Of a DNA stretch of 26,929 nt, positions 6,742 through 15,762 are shown in pieces. A program made the translations under genes and the position numbers. Each line of letters starts with the position of its first letter. The first letter of the stretch is position 1. Below the pieces are notes generated by a model. The model worked only from the letters and a program-made list of their open reading frames with translations, was not told the origin of the DNA and made no database searches. Source of the stretch: a virus; the IMG/VR virus record IMGVR_UViG_3300028025_002235, positions 1-26,929 of that record, one strand, 5' to 3'.

Positions 6742-7169
6742 AAAATTTGCCGGAAAATTGGGGGAAAAATGGGTTGAAACAAAACCCACAAAACATCAAT
6801 CGAAATGGGCGACCAAAAAAGATTGAAAACGTGGTGGGTGAATTGTTTGCCACGGAATTCAATTTGAGGTTGTCCAAATCACAATGCCATGAAATCATTG
6901 AATCATTGTTGACCATGACACATGGCCAAATCACCAAATTGGGTGAACGGGATGATGTTCCATTCTGGATGAAAATGATTGCCAAAAAAATGGAACGTGA
7001 CATGAACCGGGGTTCCGTTCATTTGATGGAAATTTTGTTTGACCGGGTATTTGGCAAACCAAAGGAAACAATTGACACAATCAATTCATCACCGGAACCA
7101 TTCATCCAAATTGATGTTGTTTCATCCGAAATCCCATTGGCAAATTCCGAAAATCAAATCATTGAATGA
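6738..7169 (+). CDS. terS: Terminase small subunit-like protein
   Basis: A 143-residue protein directly before, and overlapping by ATGA, the large terminase. The N-terminus has a basic NRNGRPKK patch, followed by a helical region (about 28-105) with SQCHEIIESLLTMTHGQI and PFWMKMIAKKMERDMNRGS, then ILFDRVFGKPKE. This helical pattern, the GKPKE end and the position match small terminases of Bacteroidota phages, which recognise the packaging site. Identification rests on position and general pattern more than on catalytic residues. Confidence 0.7.
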   Translation: MKNLPENWGKNGLKQNPQNINRNGRPKKIENVVGELFATEFNLRLSKSQCHEIIESLLTMTHGQITKLGERDDVPFWMKMIAKKMERDMNRGSVHLMEILFDRVFGKPKETIDTINSSPEPFIQIDVVSSEIPLANSENQIIE

Positions 7170-8329
7170 TGTTCAAAACATCGGTGATTTTTGAAAAGAA
7201 CTATTCATCCAAGGCCAAAATTGTCATCAACCAAGGTGGGACATCATCCGGGAAAACCTATTCCATTTTACAATGTCTGTTTCTCAAATGCATTGAAATG
7301 GCACCGGAGTTGAACAACAAAGTTGTGACCATTGTTGGTCAAGATATTCCCAATCTAAAATCCGGGGCATTAAGGGATGCCCAAAACATTTTGAACACAT
7401 CACCGGAATTGCAAAAATGGGTTCAATCATACAATTCCACCGAACGGATTTTCACCTTTGTCAATGGGGCCACAATGGAATTCAAATCATTTGATGATGG
7501 ACAAGATGCCAAATCCGGGAAACGGATGTTTGCATTTTTCAATGAAGCAAACGGGATTTCCAAATCCATTTTTGATGAAATATACATCCGAACGGAAAAA
7601 CAAACGTTCATTGATTACAACCCGAATGCCCGGTTTTGGGTTCATGATGAATTGGTCCCATTGCCGGAATCCGAATTGATTATTTCGGACCACCGACACA
7701 ACCCGTTTTTGTCCGATGAAACCCGGATGAAAATTGAAAATTTGAAAAACCGGGACATGGAATTGTGGCGAGTTTATGCCCGTGGCATGACCGGGAAAAT
7801 AGAGGGATTGATATTCCGGAATTGGTTTGTTGTTGATGCCATCCCATCCCATTGTGAATTGGTTGCATACGGATTGGATTGGGGTTGGAATCCGGATCCA
7901 ACGGCCATGGTGGGTGTGTACAAAGGTGATGGACAATTGTGGGTTGATCAATTGTTGTACACCAATGAAAAATTGAACACGGATTTGATTGCATATTTAA
8001 ATGAAATTGGATTCGACAAAACCCACCAAATCATTGCGGATTCAAGCGAAAAAAAATCAATAGAGGAATTCCGCCGTTCCGGATTCCGAATCATGGGTGT
8101 TTCCAAGCCATCCGGTTCAATCCAATACGGAATTGATGTGTTGAAACGTTACCAAATAAACATCACCAAACGTTCCAAACAAATCATTGATGAATTCAAC
8201 AATTACAAATGGGATGAACGGATGCCGGGAAAAGCCGTGGACAAATTCAACCACGGAATTGATGCCATCCGATATGTTGCCATGACAAAATTGGGAATCA
8301 CAAACAAGGATAACTACCACATATTATGA
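7166..8329 (+). CDS. terL: Terminase large subunit (packaging ATPase/nuclease)
   Basis: A 387-residue packaging motor protein. Walker A is GGTSSGKT (24-31) and Walker B is MFAFFNEAN (121-129, Glu127 catalytic). The C-terminal RNase H-like nuclease has GLDWGWNPDPTA (Asp238), IIADSS (Asp292) and KFNHGIDAIRY (Asp366). It pumps DNA into the prohead through the portal and cuts at the end of packaging. Both domains look intact, though 387 residues is at the short end for the family. The first 300 nt carry more CT/AG than the rest of the gene. Tandem ATGs (7166, 7169) leave the start uncertain by one residue. Confidence 0.93.
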   Translation: MMFKTSVIFEKNYSSKAKIVINQGGTSSGKTYSILQCLFLKCIEMAPELNNKVVTIVGQDIPNLKSGALRDAQNILNTSPELQKWVQSYNSTERIFTFVNGATMEFKSFDDGQDAKSGKRMFAFFNEANGISKSIFDEIYIRTEKQTFIDYNPNARFWVHDELVPLPESELIISDHRHNPFLSDETRMKIENLKNRDMELWRVYARGMTGKIEGLIFRNWFVVDAIPSHCELVAYGLDWGWNPDPTAMVGVYKGDGQLWVDQLLYTNEKLNTDLIAYLNEIGFDKTHQIIADSSEKKSIEEFRRSGFRIMGVSKPSGSIQYGIDVLKRYQINITKRSKQIIDEFNNYKWDERMPGKAVDKFNHGIDAIRYVAMTKLGITNKDNYHIL

Positions 8330-8910
8330 AAAAAAAAGTTGACAACATTTGGCACAAATTAAAGGTGGGCCAATTCCAAGAGATTCAAACGTTGGGCCAT
8401 TTGGAACCATTTGACCAATTGAAAACCATTGTGGCCATTGTGGATGAATTGTCCATGTCAAAAGTGGATGAAATGCCCATGTGGGATGTTCAAAAACGTG
8501 GTGTTGAAATCATGGACCAATTGCAAACCATGAATCATGCGAAATGGAAAACCCATGTTTATTTGGATGGGACACGATATAAAATCATCCGCATGTTTGA
8601 TGAAATCACTACCGGTCAATTTGTTGAATACAACCATTGGATTCATGGGAAAACACCGGCGGAAATCATTGGGAATTTACATTTGATTATTGCAACATTA
8701 TTGACCAAACACAAATATTTTGGGAAATGTGAACCATACGATGGAACGGCCCACAAAGAACGTGCGGAGTTGGTGCAAAACCACATGAAAATCATTGATG
8801 CCATGGGGATTGCGAATTTTTTTTTGGCCACATGGATTCAATTTGTAAACAATATCCCGGAATTTTCAAAAGTGTTGATGAAACAAGCGGAAACGGAAAT
8901 GACCAAATAA
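8326..8910 (+). CDS. Tail assembly chaperone, short product (G-like)
   Basis: A 194-residue protein with FQEIQTLG near the N-terminus and helical segments throughout, ending in PEFSKVLMKQAETEMTK. The zero frame carries a nine-T run (8817-8825) about 85 nt before its stop. A second ORF in the -1 frame overlaps it from 8799. This is the G/GT arrangement of siphophage tail assembly chaperones, where the short form and a frameshifted long form fold and deliver the tape measure. No tape-measure-adjacent position is seen (it lies at 13151), but other tail genes follow directly. Sequence alone does not identify the family firmly. Confidence 0.65.
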   Translation: MKKKVDNIWHKLKVGQFQEIQTLGHLEPFDQLKTIVAIVDELSMSKVDEMPMWDVQKRGVEIMDQLQTMNHAKWKTHVYLDGTRYKIIRMFDEITTGQFVEYNHWIHGKTPAEIIGNLHLIIATLLTKHKYFGKCEPYDGTAHKERAELVQNHMKIIDAMGIANFFLATWIQFVNNIPEFSKVLMKQAETEMTK

Positions 8911-9092
8911 CACCATTCGTTCAAAATTACGGATGGTTGATTTTGGTTGACCGGATTGCCGGTGGGGACAAAATGAAATGGAATGATGTTTTTCGGATTC
9001 CGGCCCGTGAATTTTTGAACATCATTGTTTTTTCCAACATGCAGAGGGAACAAGAACAATTTGAAATGGACAACCACCGGCGAATGGTGTAA
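8799..9092 (+). CDS. Tail assembly chaperone -1 frameshift extension (T-like domain)
   Basis: The -1 frame relative to the gene at 8326 is open from 8799 to 9092. A slip at T TTT TTT (8817-8823) would join 166 residues of the upstream frame to 89 residues here, giving about 255. The extension holds YGWLILVDRIAGGDKMKWN, then DVFRIPAREFLNIIVF and EQEQFEMDNHRRM; this resembles the T domain of tail chaperones, which binds tail tube and tape measure. An independent start at ATG 8832 would give 86 residues, but it lies deep in the overlap without a usual leader. Transcriptional slippage on the T-run is an alternative mechanism. Confidence 0.65.
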   Translation, partial: CHGDCEFFFGHMDSICKQYPGIFKSVDETSGNGNDQITPFVQNYGWLILVDRIAGGDKMKWNDVFRIPAREFLNIIVFSNMQREQEQFEMDNHRRMV

Positions 9093-9119
9093 TTTTTTGG
9101 AATTGTGCATTGGTAATTG

Positions 9120-9734
9120 ATGGCAAAAGACAATTTTTTTTCCGTTGAATTTGATTCCTTTGGGGTTGATGAATCCGTTGCCAATGATGTCACGGGTTTT
9201 GATGATGTCCAAAACGTGTTGTTTGAATGGTGCAAAGAAACCACGGAATTGATGGTTGCCGAATTCGACAACATGCCGTTTGATAAATACGGGCAACGGG
9301 TTGGGCGGTCCACCGGTAATTTGCGACAAAAATTGGTGGCATTGCCGGTTGAAAAATTTGGTGAGGTTTACACGGCGGAAATTTCATCCCAGGATGTTGA
9401 TTATTGGGCATATTTCAATTATGGTGTCCAAGGTAGATATTCAACAACCAAGGCACCGAATTCACCATTTCGATATAAGGATAAAATGCCACCATTATCC
9501 GCCATGCAAACGTGGGGAATGGAAAAAGGATATTTCACCGGGTTGGATGAACAACAACGGGAATCATTGGCCAAATCCATCCGGTGGCAAATCTATTCCA
9601 CCGGAATAAAGGCCCGGCCATTCATTGAACCGGTATTGACTGAAAAACATATCCAAAAATTGACCGACAATTTGGGGGAATTCATTGCCGGTGCAATTGC
9701 ACAAATCCAATTGCCCAAAACACCAAGCAGATGA
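9120..9734 (+). CDS. HK97 gp10-like tail/connector protein
   Basis: A 204-residue protein starting at ATG 9120 (an in-frame TTG sits one codon upstream). The N-terminal half is helical (VQNVLFEWCKETTELMVAEF), followed by GRSTGNLRQKL, the conserved YWAYFNYGVQGRYSTTKAP core (about 98-116), then SIRWQIYSTGIKARPFIEPVL (about 161-181). This order is typical of HK97 gp10-like proteins, which complete the head-tail interface or tail terminus. The RPFIEPVL end is the most diagnostic part. Confidence 0.7.
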   Translation: MAKDNFFSVEFDSFGVDESVANDVTGFDDVQNVLFEWCKETTELMVAEFDNMPFDKYGQRVGRSTGNLRQKLVALPVEKFGEVYTAEISSQDVDYWAYFNYGVQGRYSTTKAPNSPFRYKDKMPPLSAMQTWGMEKGYFTGLDEQQRESLAKSIRWQIYSTGIKARPFIEPVLTEKHIQKLTDNLGEFIAGAIAQIQLPKTPSR

Positions 9735-10960
9735 TTACAATAAATAAAACACCGGCCACATACACATTTTCCGGGAATCCAATGACCATTGTTTTGGATT
9801 CGGACAATTCATCCGTTGTGGGGATGAAATACGTTTGTGATGTTTCAATTGATGGAACTTTGGTCACACGTTTGAAATGTTCACCAAATTCAACCAATGG
9901 TTATGGTTTTTTTGATGTTTCCGGGGTTGTTTCAAAATTTGTGGGGATTGATGTTGATTCACAATCCGCATGGACCATGGGACAAAATTGTGAAAACATG
10001 TTTGTTGATGTGAATGTTGATTTTGCAGAGGAAATTTCCGGAACAATCACCACGTTTTCCCAATTCGATTTCCGGGCCATTACTTATGCCATGGATTGGT
10101 TGGATTTCCCATCCGTTACATTGCCGGATTTTTTCCAAGATGGTGGGACACGTTACACACGGGCATTGACACAAAACCAACAATACAAATTCACATTGGA
10201 CACACGTTCATATTTGTATTTTCCAATCACCATTCAAACATCATCCAACATTGATTTGATGCATGTGGAATATTTTGATGGGATGGGTAATTTGATTCGA
10301 CAATTTGAATTCAACACACCGGTCCGGGAATTTCATGATTCAAGTGATGAAAACCCATCACCATTGATGGCCGTTCCATTCGGGCCAAAAACGTTGGAAA
10401 TATTATCGGAATTTGTTTGTTCCGATACACAACCGGGTTCATTCATGTTGAATGAAGCAAAACGGGTTGTCATGTATGGTGTTTTGAATTCAATGGATTT
10501 GGAACGTTTAACAGAAATTTACGAATACGAAATCATTGAACCATGCCCGGTTGTTGAAATAACGGAAATGCATTTTTTGTGGGGTGGTGTTGAAACGTAT
10601 GTTTTCACAAAACCCAAACGGGAATTTGTTGATTCGGAAAAAACCAATTCATCAAAACCATCCATGAATTTTTTGACCGGGTTGTACAATGTTAGTGATT
10701 CGGGCCGGTTCGTTGCAAATGTGAATTCCAAACAACGTTTTTCCGTGGTGTCCGATTGGTTGAATGATTCCGAATTTGAATGGTTGTCACGATTGGTTCA
10801 AACACCGAATGCATGGGTGACAAATCCAACGTTGGGGAAAATGGTGCCAATCATCATCACCAACACATCATTCCAAAAATTCAAACGGCAATTTGACCAA
10901 TTGAACCAATTGACCATTGAATTTGAATACACGTTTGACCAAACAAACCCATTCCAATGA
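9731..10960 (+). CDS. Tail structural protein, function unassigned
   Basis: A 409-residue, beta-rich protein without membrane helices or coiled coils. It starts with ITINKTPATYTFSGNPM and is rich in Asp, Phe, Thr and aromatic residues throughout. It lies between the gp10-like gene and another large structural protein, upstream of the tape measure, and is coupled by ATGA on both sides. A baseplate or distal tail component is the likely role from position. No carbohydrate-binding or peptidase motif was recognised. Confidence 0.6.
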   Translation: MITINKTPATYTFSGNPMTIVLDSDNSSVVGMKYVCDVSIDGTLVTRLKCSPNSTNGYGFFDVSGVVSKFVGIDVDSQSAWTMGQNCENMFVDVNVDFAEEISGTITTFSQFDFRAITYAMDWLDFPSVTLPDFFQDGGTRYTRALTQNQQYKFTLDTRSYLYFPITIQTSSNIDLMHVEYFDGMGNLIRQFEFNTPVREFHDSSDENPSPLMAVPFGPKTLEILSEFVCSDTQPGSFMLNEAKRVVMYGVLNSMDLERLTEIYEYEIIEPCPVVEITEMHFLWGGVETYVFTKPKREFVDSEKTNSSKPSMNFLTGLYNVSDSGRFVANVNSKQRFSVVSDWLNDSEFEWLSRLVQTPNAWVTNPTLGKMVPIIITNTSFQKFKRQFDQLNQLTIEFEYTFDQTNPFQ

Positions 10961-13143
10961 TTGCCGAATTGTATTTGAACGGACATCGGATTGACATTGA
11001 AAATGACATCCCATTGCCCGTGACCTATTCATTGAATGAAATTGAAAACCCAACCGAACGGAATTCCGCCGTGTCCAAAACCATTGAAGTGGTGGGGACA
11101 CAAAACAATGACCGGGTGTTTGGGGAAATATACATGATTGACCAATACATCATTGATTTCAACCCATTGGAGAAAGCCACGGCGCAAATCATCCGGAATG
11201 GTGTTGAAACATTCCGTGGGATTGGCCAATTGTTGTCCATCCGCAAAACAAAATCATTGGTGGTGTATGAATTGGGATTGTATGGGGAATCCGCAGATTT
11301 CATCCGTTCCGTTTCCACAAAGGAATTGACCGACATTGATTTTTCCGATTTGAACCATGAATGGAATTCAACCAACGTGTATGATTCATGGGTTGTTGCC
11401 GGAACCGGAAATGGGTATTGTTACCCGTTGATTGATTACGGCCAATTACCGGCCGGTGAACGTACAAACACACCACCGGCATCCCAATTATACACCACCG
11501 AAATGTTTTATCCCGGCATTTATTTGAAAACGTATGTTGACCGGATTTTTGCCGGGGCCGGGTTCACGTATGTTTCCGATTTTTTGAATTCGGAAATGTT
11601 TGCAAAATTGGTGGTTCCTTATGGGTTGGCCGGTTTACCATTGATGCCGGAACAATTATTGTTTCAACAAATGTTTTTTGTTGGGTTGGATGGTGGTGTC
11701 CAAGATATTACCCAAGGCACAACCATTCAAATCAATTTTGGAATTGACACACCGGAACCATTTTTCAATGGTGGCAATTATGACACGGCCAATTTTGAAT
11801 TTGATTGTGTCACAACGGACCAATATGATTTTGAATGCCACATGAATTGGCAACCGAATTTGTCAATTTTGGGATATGACCAAACGGCCACGGCGCAATT
11901 GTTTGTCAATGGGGCATCCGTTGGGACATTAGCATCATATACATGGGCACCAAATACGGGAAATGCGGTCCAAGTGAGTGGAGTTTTGACCGGTATTTCA
12001 TTGACGGCCGGTGATGTGGTTGATGTCCGTGTTTCTTTTTATTTGGATACCGACACACCACCACCAATTTCATATTTGCGAATTTTCACGGATGGTTCGT
12101 TTTGGTTGAACAAAATTTCCGGAACACCAACCATGGCAGTTGGTCAAGTGTGGGACATGAACCAAACCATTGTTCCAAAAATCAAACAATCCGATTTCAT
12201 GGCATGGGTATTCAAAATGTTCAATTGTTTTGTGATGCCGGACAAATACGATTCCAAAAAATTGTACATTGAACCATTCCCGGATTTTTATGCAACCACG
12301 GAACCACCAATTGATTGGACACAAAAATTGGATGTTGAACAAACAATGACCATTGAACCGGTTGCATTGGCAACCCAAAAAACGTTTGTTTTCAACCACC
12401 GGGATGGTGGTGAATTCATTGCCAAAAAATATCAAACGGCATTCAATTCATCGTATGGTTCCCGTGTTTATGAAATTGAAAACGAATTTGCCACGGATTC
12501 AAATGAACAAACCAATTTATTTGCCATTGCACCGATGTCCGGGTACACATCATCATCCCGTTTGATTTCACGAATTTGGGACATGGATGAAAATGGAGTT
12601 GTCAAACCTATCAATCCGGGTTTGCGCATCATGTTCCATGGGTTCATTGAATATCCCAAAAATGCCGGGTTTTTTGTATTTGAGGGAACACCATTGGCAT
12701 CATATCCGTATGCCGGGCATTTGGACAATTTGTACAATCCACAACACGATTTGTGTTTTGGCATCCCACGGGAAATTTATTGGACCAATAACACGGAAAC
12801 AAACCAATTTTGGAAATACACCAACGGCAATTTATTCAATCGATATTGGCGGAATTATGTTGATGAATTGACCAACGTGGATGCAAAACGTTTGGTTGCC
12901 AATATCAATTTGGATTCGATTGACATTTACAATTTGGATTTCCGGAAATTGATTTTGATTGGAAACACCATGTTCCGGTTGATTTCCATTCGGGATTTCG
13001 ATGCAAACAAAAACACATCAACCACATGTGAGTTCATCCGGGTGACCAACATTGAACCATTTGTGGCAACACAATTCACATTGACCAATGGGGCAAATGC
13101 ATTCATTGGGGATGAACCAAAACCATACACAATCATTGAATAA
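10957..13143 (+). CDS. Large tail/baseplate protein
   Basis: A 728-residue protein, the largest in the window. The N-terminus (IAELYLNGHRIDIENDIPLP, then PTERNSAVSKTIEVVGTQNN) is a start I associate with large structural proteins of Bacteroidota phages. It is beta-rich with many Asp, Asn, Tyr and Trp residues. The region about 290-370 looks like a beta-sandwich insertion (VNGASVGTLASYTW, then LTAGDVVDVRVSF), as in carbohydrate-binding modules. A hub or baseplate role is likely; receptor contact is possible. The AG/CT depletion is at its strongest here. Confidence 0.6.
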   Translation: MIAELYLNGHRIDIENDIPLPVTYSLNEIENPTERNSAVSKTIEVVGTQNNDRVFGEIYMIDQYIIDFNPLEKATAQIIRNGVETFRGIGQLLSIRKTKSLVVYELGLYGESADFIRSVSTKELTDIDFSDLNHEWNSTNVYDSWVVAGTGNGYCYPLIDYGQLPAGERTNTPPASQLYTTEMFYPGIYLKTYVDRIFAGAGFTYVSDFLNSEMFAKLVVPYGLAGLPLMPEQLLFQQMFFVGLDGGVQDITQGTTIQINFGIDTPEPFFNGGNYDTANFEFDCVTTDQYDFECHMNWQPNLSILGYDQTATAQLFVNGASVGTLASYTWAPNTGNAVQVSGVLTGISLTAGDVVDVRVSFYLDTDTPPPISYLRIFTDGSFWLNKISGTPTMAVGQVWDMNQTIVPKIKQSDFMAWVFKMFNCFVMPDKYDSKKLYIEPFPDFYATTEPPIDWTQKLDVEQTMTIEPVALATQKTFVFNHRDGGEFIAKKYQTAFNSSYGSRVYEIENEFATDSNEQTNLFAIAPMSGYTSSSRLISRIWDMDENGVVKPINPGLRIMFHGFIEYPKNAGFFVFEGTPLASYPYAGHLDNLYNPQHDLCFGIPREIYWTNNTETNQFWKYTNGNLFNRYWRNYVDELTNVDAKRLVANINLDSIDIYNLDFRKLILIGNTMFRLISIRDFDANKNTSTTCEFIRVTNIEPFVATQFTLTNGANAFIGDEPKPYTIIE

Positions 13144-13150
13144 ATAAGCC

Positions 13151-15103
13151 ATGGCAGATACTACCAAAAACATATTGATTCGGGTAAAATCGGAAACCGA
13201 TGACGCAAACAAGGATTTCAAATCATTGCAACATGAATTGAAAGAAATTCAAAAGGCAATGAATTTGTTGTCAGAAGCCGGAAAAGAGGGTTCAAAAGAT
13301 TTTGAACTATTATCACAACGTGCCGGGGAATTAAAGGACCAAATCGGTGACACAAAGGCCCGAATTAACGCATTGGCATCCGATACATTCAAATTGGATG
13401 CAATGACCGGGGCGGTTGAGGGCCTTGCATCCGGGTTCGCAGTTGTTGAGGGTGCAACGGCATTGTTTGGGGCGGAAAATGAAGATTTGCAAAAAACATT
13501 GGTTCGTGTCCAAGGTGCCATGGCATTGCTTCAAGGCGCACAATCAATCCAAAATTTGTTGCAAAAGGAATCTGCCGTGTACATTGGTGTCACTACATTG
13601 GCCCAAAAAACATACAATGCGGTTGTTGGTGATTCCGTTGGTGTCACAAAAGCGTTCCGGGTTGCATTGGCCACAACCGGTGTTGGTGTGTTGGTCGGTG
13701 TCATTGGGTATTTGGCATCCAATTGGGAATCATTAACCAATGCCATTGGTGGTTCAAACCGGGAATTGGGAATCACAAAAGAAACATTGAATTCCGTTGG
13801 TGAACAATATGCAGATGAACAAGTTTCCGTTCGGATGTTGGTTCATGAATATGAAAATGTCAATACATCCGCAACCCGGAAAAAGGAAATTTTGCAAGAG
13901 TTGAACAAGATTTCACCAAATTATTTTTCCACGGCAATCAAAAACACCAATGATTTGAAACGGGCGCAAGATTTGTTCAACCAATCTTTATTGGCGCAAG
14001 TTGGATTTGAAGCGGTCAAATCAACCATGATTGAAAAACAAAAAAAGTTTTTCCAAGATAATGGTGAGGCAATGCAACGTTTGAATCAAATCTATGATGA
14101 AATGAATTCGTTGCAAAAGGAAGCGGAAAAAGAGGGGGACCGGGGGAAAGCATCGGGGCGTTTAGCAATTTTACGTGAGGAACGTGCGCAATTGGAAATC
14201 AATTTGAGTGGACAAAAGGAAATGTTCCAACGGGAACAAGATAATTTGTTGAAATATGCGGATACGTTCAAAGTTGCAATGGACAAATTGGGTGGACCGG
14301 CAATTGAAGAAAAATCACCGGTTCAAAAAATGGCAAAACAAACAAAAAAGGTTGTGCGCCAAACATTCGATGATTTGGACATGTTGACATTGAAATCCGT
14401 TGGAACAATTGCCCAAAAAATGACAAGGACATTGGATGATTTTTCATGGTTTTATGAACAACAACGGGCATTGTTGGACACGTTCATGGAAGACAATTCA
14501 CATTCATTTGACCAAATGCAAATGCAATTGGACACGGCATTGGCGAACCGGGTTATTTCGATAACGGAATACAATGAACGTGTGGCCAAATTGAACCAAT
14601 TGGAATACGAATCTAAGGTGGAAACGGGGAAAGCCATTGCCAATGTTTTACAAGCCATGTCGGATGCAGTTGGAAAACAAACCAAGGCCGGAAAAATCAT
14701 GGCAACGGCATCCGCATTGATTAACACATATTTGGGGATTTCCGAAGTTTTGAAAGCCAAAAACCCGTACCCGGAACCATTCGGAACGGCCATCAAAATT
14801 GCCAATGCATCGGTCATTGGAATCAACGGGTTCAAACAAGTTCGTGAAATCAACAAAGTTCAAATTCCAAATCAATCCGGTGGTGGTGGCAATACGGGTT
14901 CACAACCATCATTGGCCGGGGCATCCGGTTCAATGCCCAATGTTCAATCCATCGGTTCACAATTATCAAGTGCAACAAAAATCCAATTGAACCAATTTGA
15001 GAATTTCAAAAATCCAACAATCCGTGCGTATGTGGTGGAATCCGATGTGACCGGGACACAACAACGGGCAAAACGTTTGAAACAAACATCAACCATAAAA
15101 TGA
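13151..15103 (+). CDS. Tail tape measure protein
   Basis: A 650-residue protein with the classic layout. A charged coiled coil opens it (about 15-75; ANKDFKSLQHELKEIQKAM). An Ala/Gly-rich region with a membrane-like helix follows (about 170-189; VALATTGVGVLVGVIGYLAS), then a long helical middle (about 250-510). A C-terminal hydrophobic stretch has IMATASALINTYLGI, NPYPEPFG and INGFKQVREINKVQIP. It sets tail length and may help DNA entry. At about 1.5 angstrom per residue, 650 residues suggest a tail near 100 nm (inference). Start is ATG 13151, 8 nt after the previous stop. Confidence 0.85.
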   Translation: MADTTKNILIRVKSETDDANKDFKSLQHELKEIQKAMNLLSEAGKEGSKDFELLSQRAGELKDQIGDTKARINALASDTFKLDAMTGAVEGLASGFAVVEGATALFGAENEDLQKTLVRVQGAMALLQGAQSIQNLLQKESAVYIGVTTLAQKTYNAVVGDSVGVTKAFRVALATTGVGVLVGVIGYLASNWESLTNAIGGSNRELGITKETLNSVGEQYADEQVSVRMLVHEYENVNTSATRKKEILQELNKISPNYFSTAIKNTNDLKRAQDLFNQSLLAQVGFEAVKSTMIEKQKKFFQDNGEAMQRLNQIYDEMNSLQKEAEKEGDRGKASGRLAILREERAQLEINLSGQKEMFQREQDNLLKYADTFKVAMDKLGGPAIEEKSPVQKMAKQTKKVVRQTFDDLDMLTLKSVGTIAQKMTRTLDDFSWFYEQQRALLDTFMEDNSHSFDQMQMQLDTALANRVISITEYNERVAKLNQLEYESKVETGKAIANVLQAMSDAVGKQTKAGKIMATASALINTYLGISEVLKAKNPYPEPFGTAIKIANASVIGINGFKQVREINKVQIPNQSGGGGNTGSQPSLAGASGSMPNVQSIGSQLSSATKIQLNQFENFKNPTIRAYVVESDVTGTQQRAKRLKQTSTIK

Positions 15104-15110
15104 TAAAAAT

Positions 15111-15707
15111 ATGAACAACGAAAATGAAATACCATTGTTTGAATGTGTCATTGATGAAAATGATTTTGAAACCGGTGTGAACTTTGTTGCATTGGTTGGG
15201 AAACCGGCCATTGAACGGAATTTCCACATTTTCAATGAATCCAAAAAACATCAATTCCAAATCAATGATGAACGGCGGATTGTATCCGGTCCATTGATGA
15301 TTCCTAATTTGCCAATTTACCGGTATGATGAAAAAACCGGCCCATATTACGTGACATTTTCCGAATCCACCATTGAAAAGATTGCCATGAAGTTCATGAA
15401 AAATGGTTTTGGCAAAAATGTCAACATGCAACACAAAACACCGGTGGATGGTGTTTACATGTTTGAAACGTTTTTGATTGATGGCAAACGTGGAATCAAC
15501 CCACCAACGGCCATGAATGATTTGCCACATGGGACATGGTTTGGTTCATACAAAATTGAAAATGATGATGTATGGGAAAACAAAGTGAAAACCGGTGAAT
15601 TCCGTGGGTTTTCAGTTGAGGGGGCATTTGATGAATTGTTTGTGTTGAAACAAAACCAATTCAAATCAATGTCAATGGTTGATGAAATTTTGGAGTTGTT
15701 GAAATAA
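15111..15707 (+). CDS. XkdF-like prohead protease
   Basis: A 198-residue protein matching the phage serine protease XkdF (Peptidase S78_2) pattern: VALVGKPAIERNFHIF (about 27-42), RRIVSGPLMIPNLPIYR (about 56-72), YYVTFSESTIEKIAMKFM (about 78-95), VNMQHKTPVDGVYMFETFLI with His107, then HGTWFGSYKIENDDVW and GEFRGFSVEGAF. The His and the downstream Ser in GFSVEG fit the expected catalytic residues. It should cleave scaffold and head proteins during maturation. Scaffold and major capsid genes follow directly. Confidence 0.8.
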   Translation: MNNENEIPLFECVIDENDFETGVNFVALVGKPAIERNFHIFNESKKHQFQINDERRIVSGPLMIPNLPIYRYDEKTGPYYVTFSESTIEKIAMKFMKNGFGKNVNMQHKTPVDGVYMFETFLIDGKRGINPPTAMNDLPHGTWFGSYKIENDDVWENKVKTGEFRGFSVEGAFDELFVLKQNQFKSMSMVDEILELLK

Positions 15708-15762
15708 TTTCGGCCAATTTTTTTCAACCCATGCATTTGTTTTCAAATAAATTTTTCAAAAT

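Noticed and set aside
8817-8825. The T-run as a sequencing error splitting one gene
   Set aside because: An error is possible, but the zero frame stays open another 85 nt with normal codon style, and the -1 overlap matches the known chaperone arrangement, so programmed slippage explains it better.
15708-15762. Promoter before the scaffold gene
   Set aside because: TTTG (15736) and TAAATTTT (15748) are only 8 nt apart and the -7 box lacks the final G, so spacing and sequence both fail.
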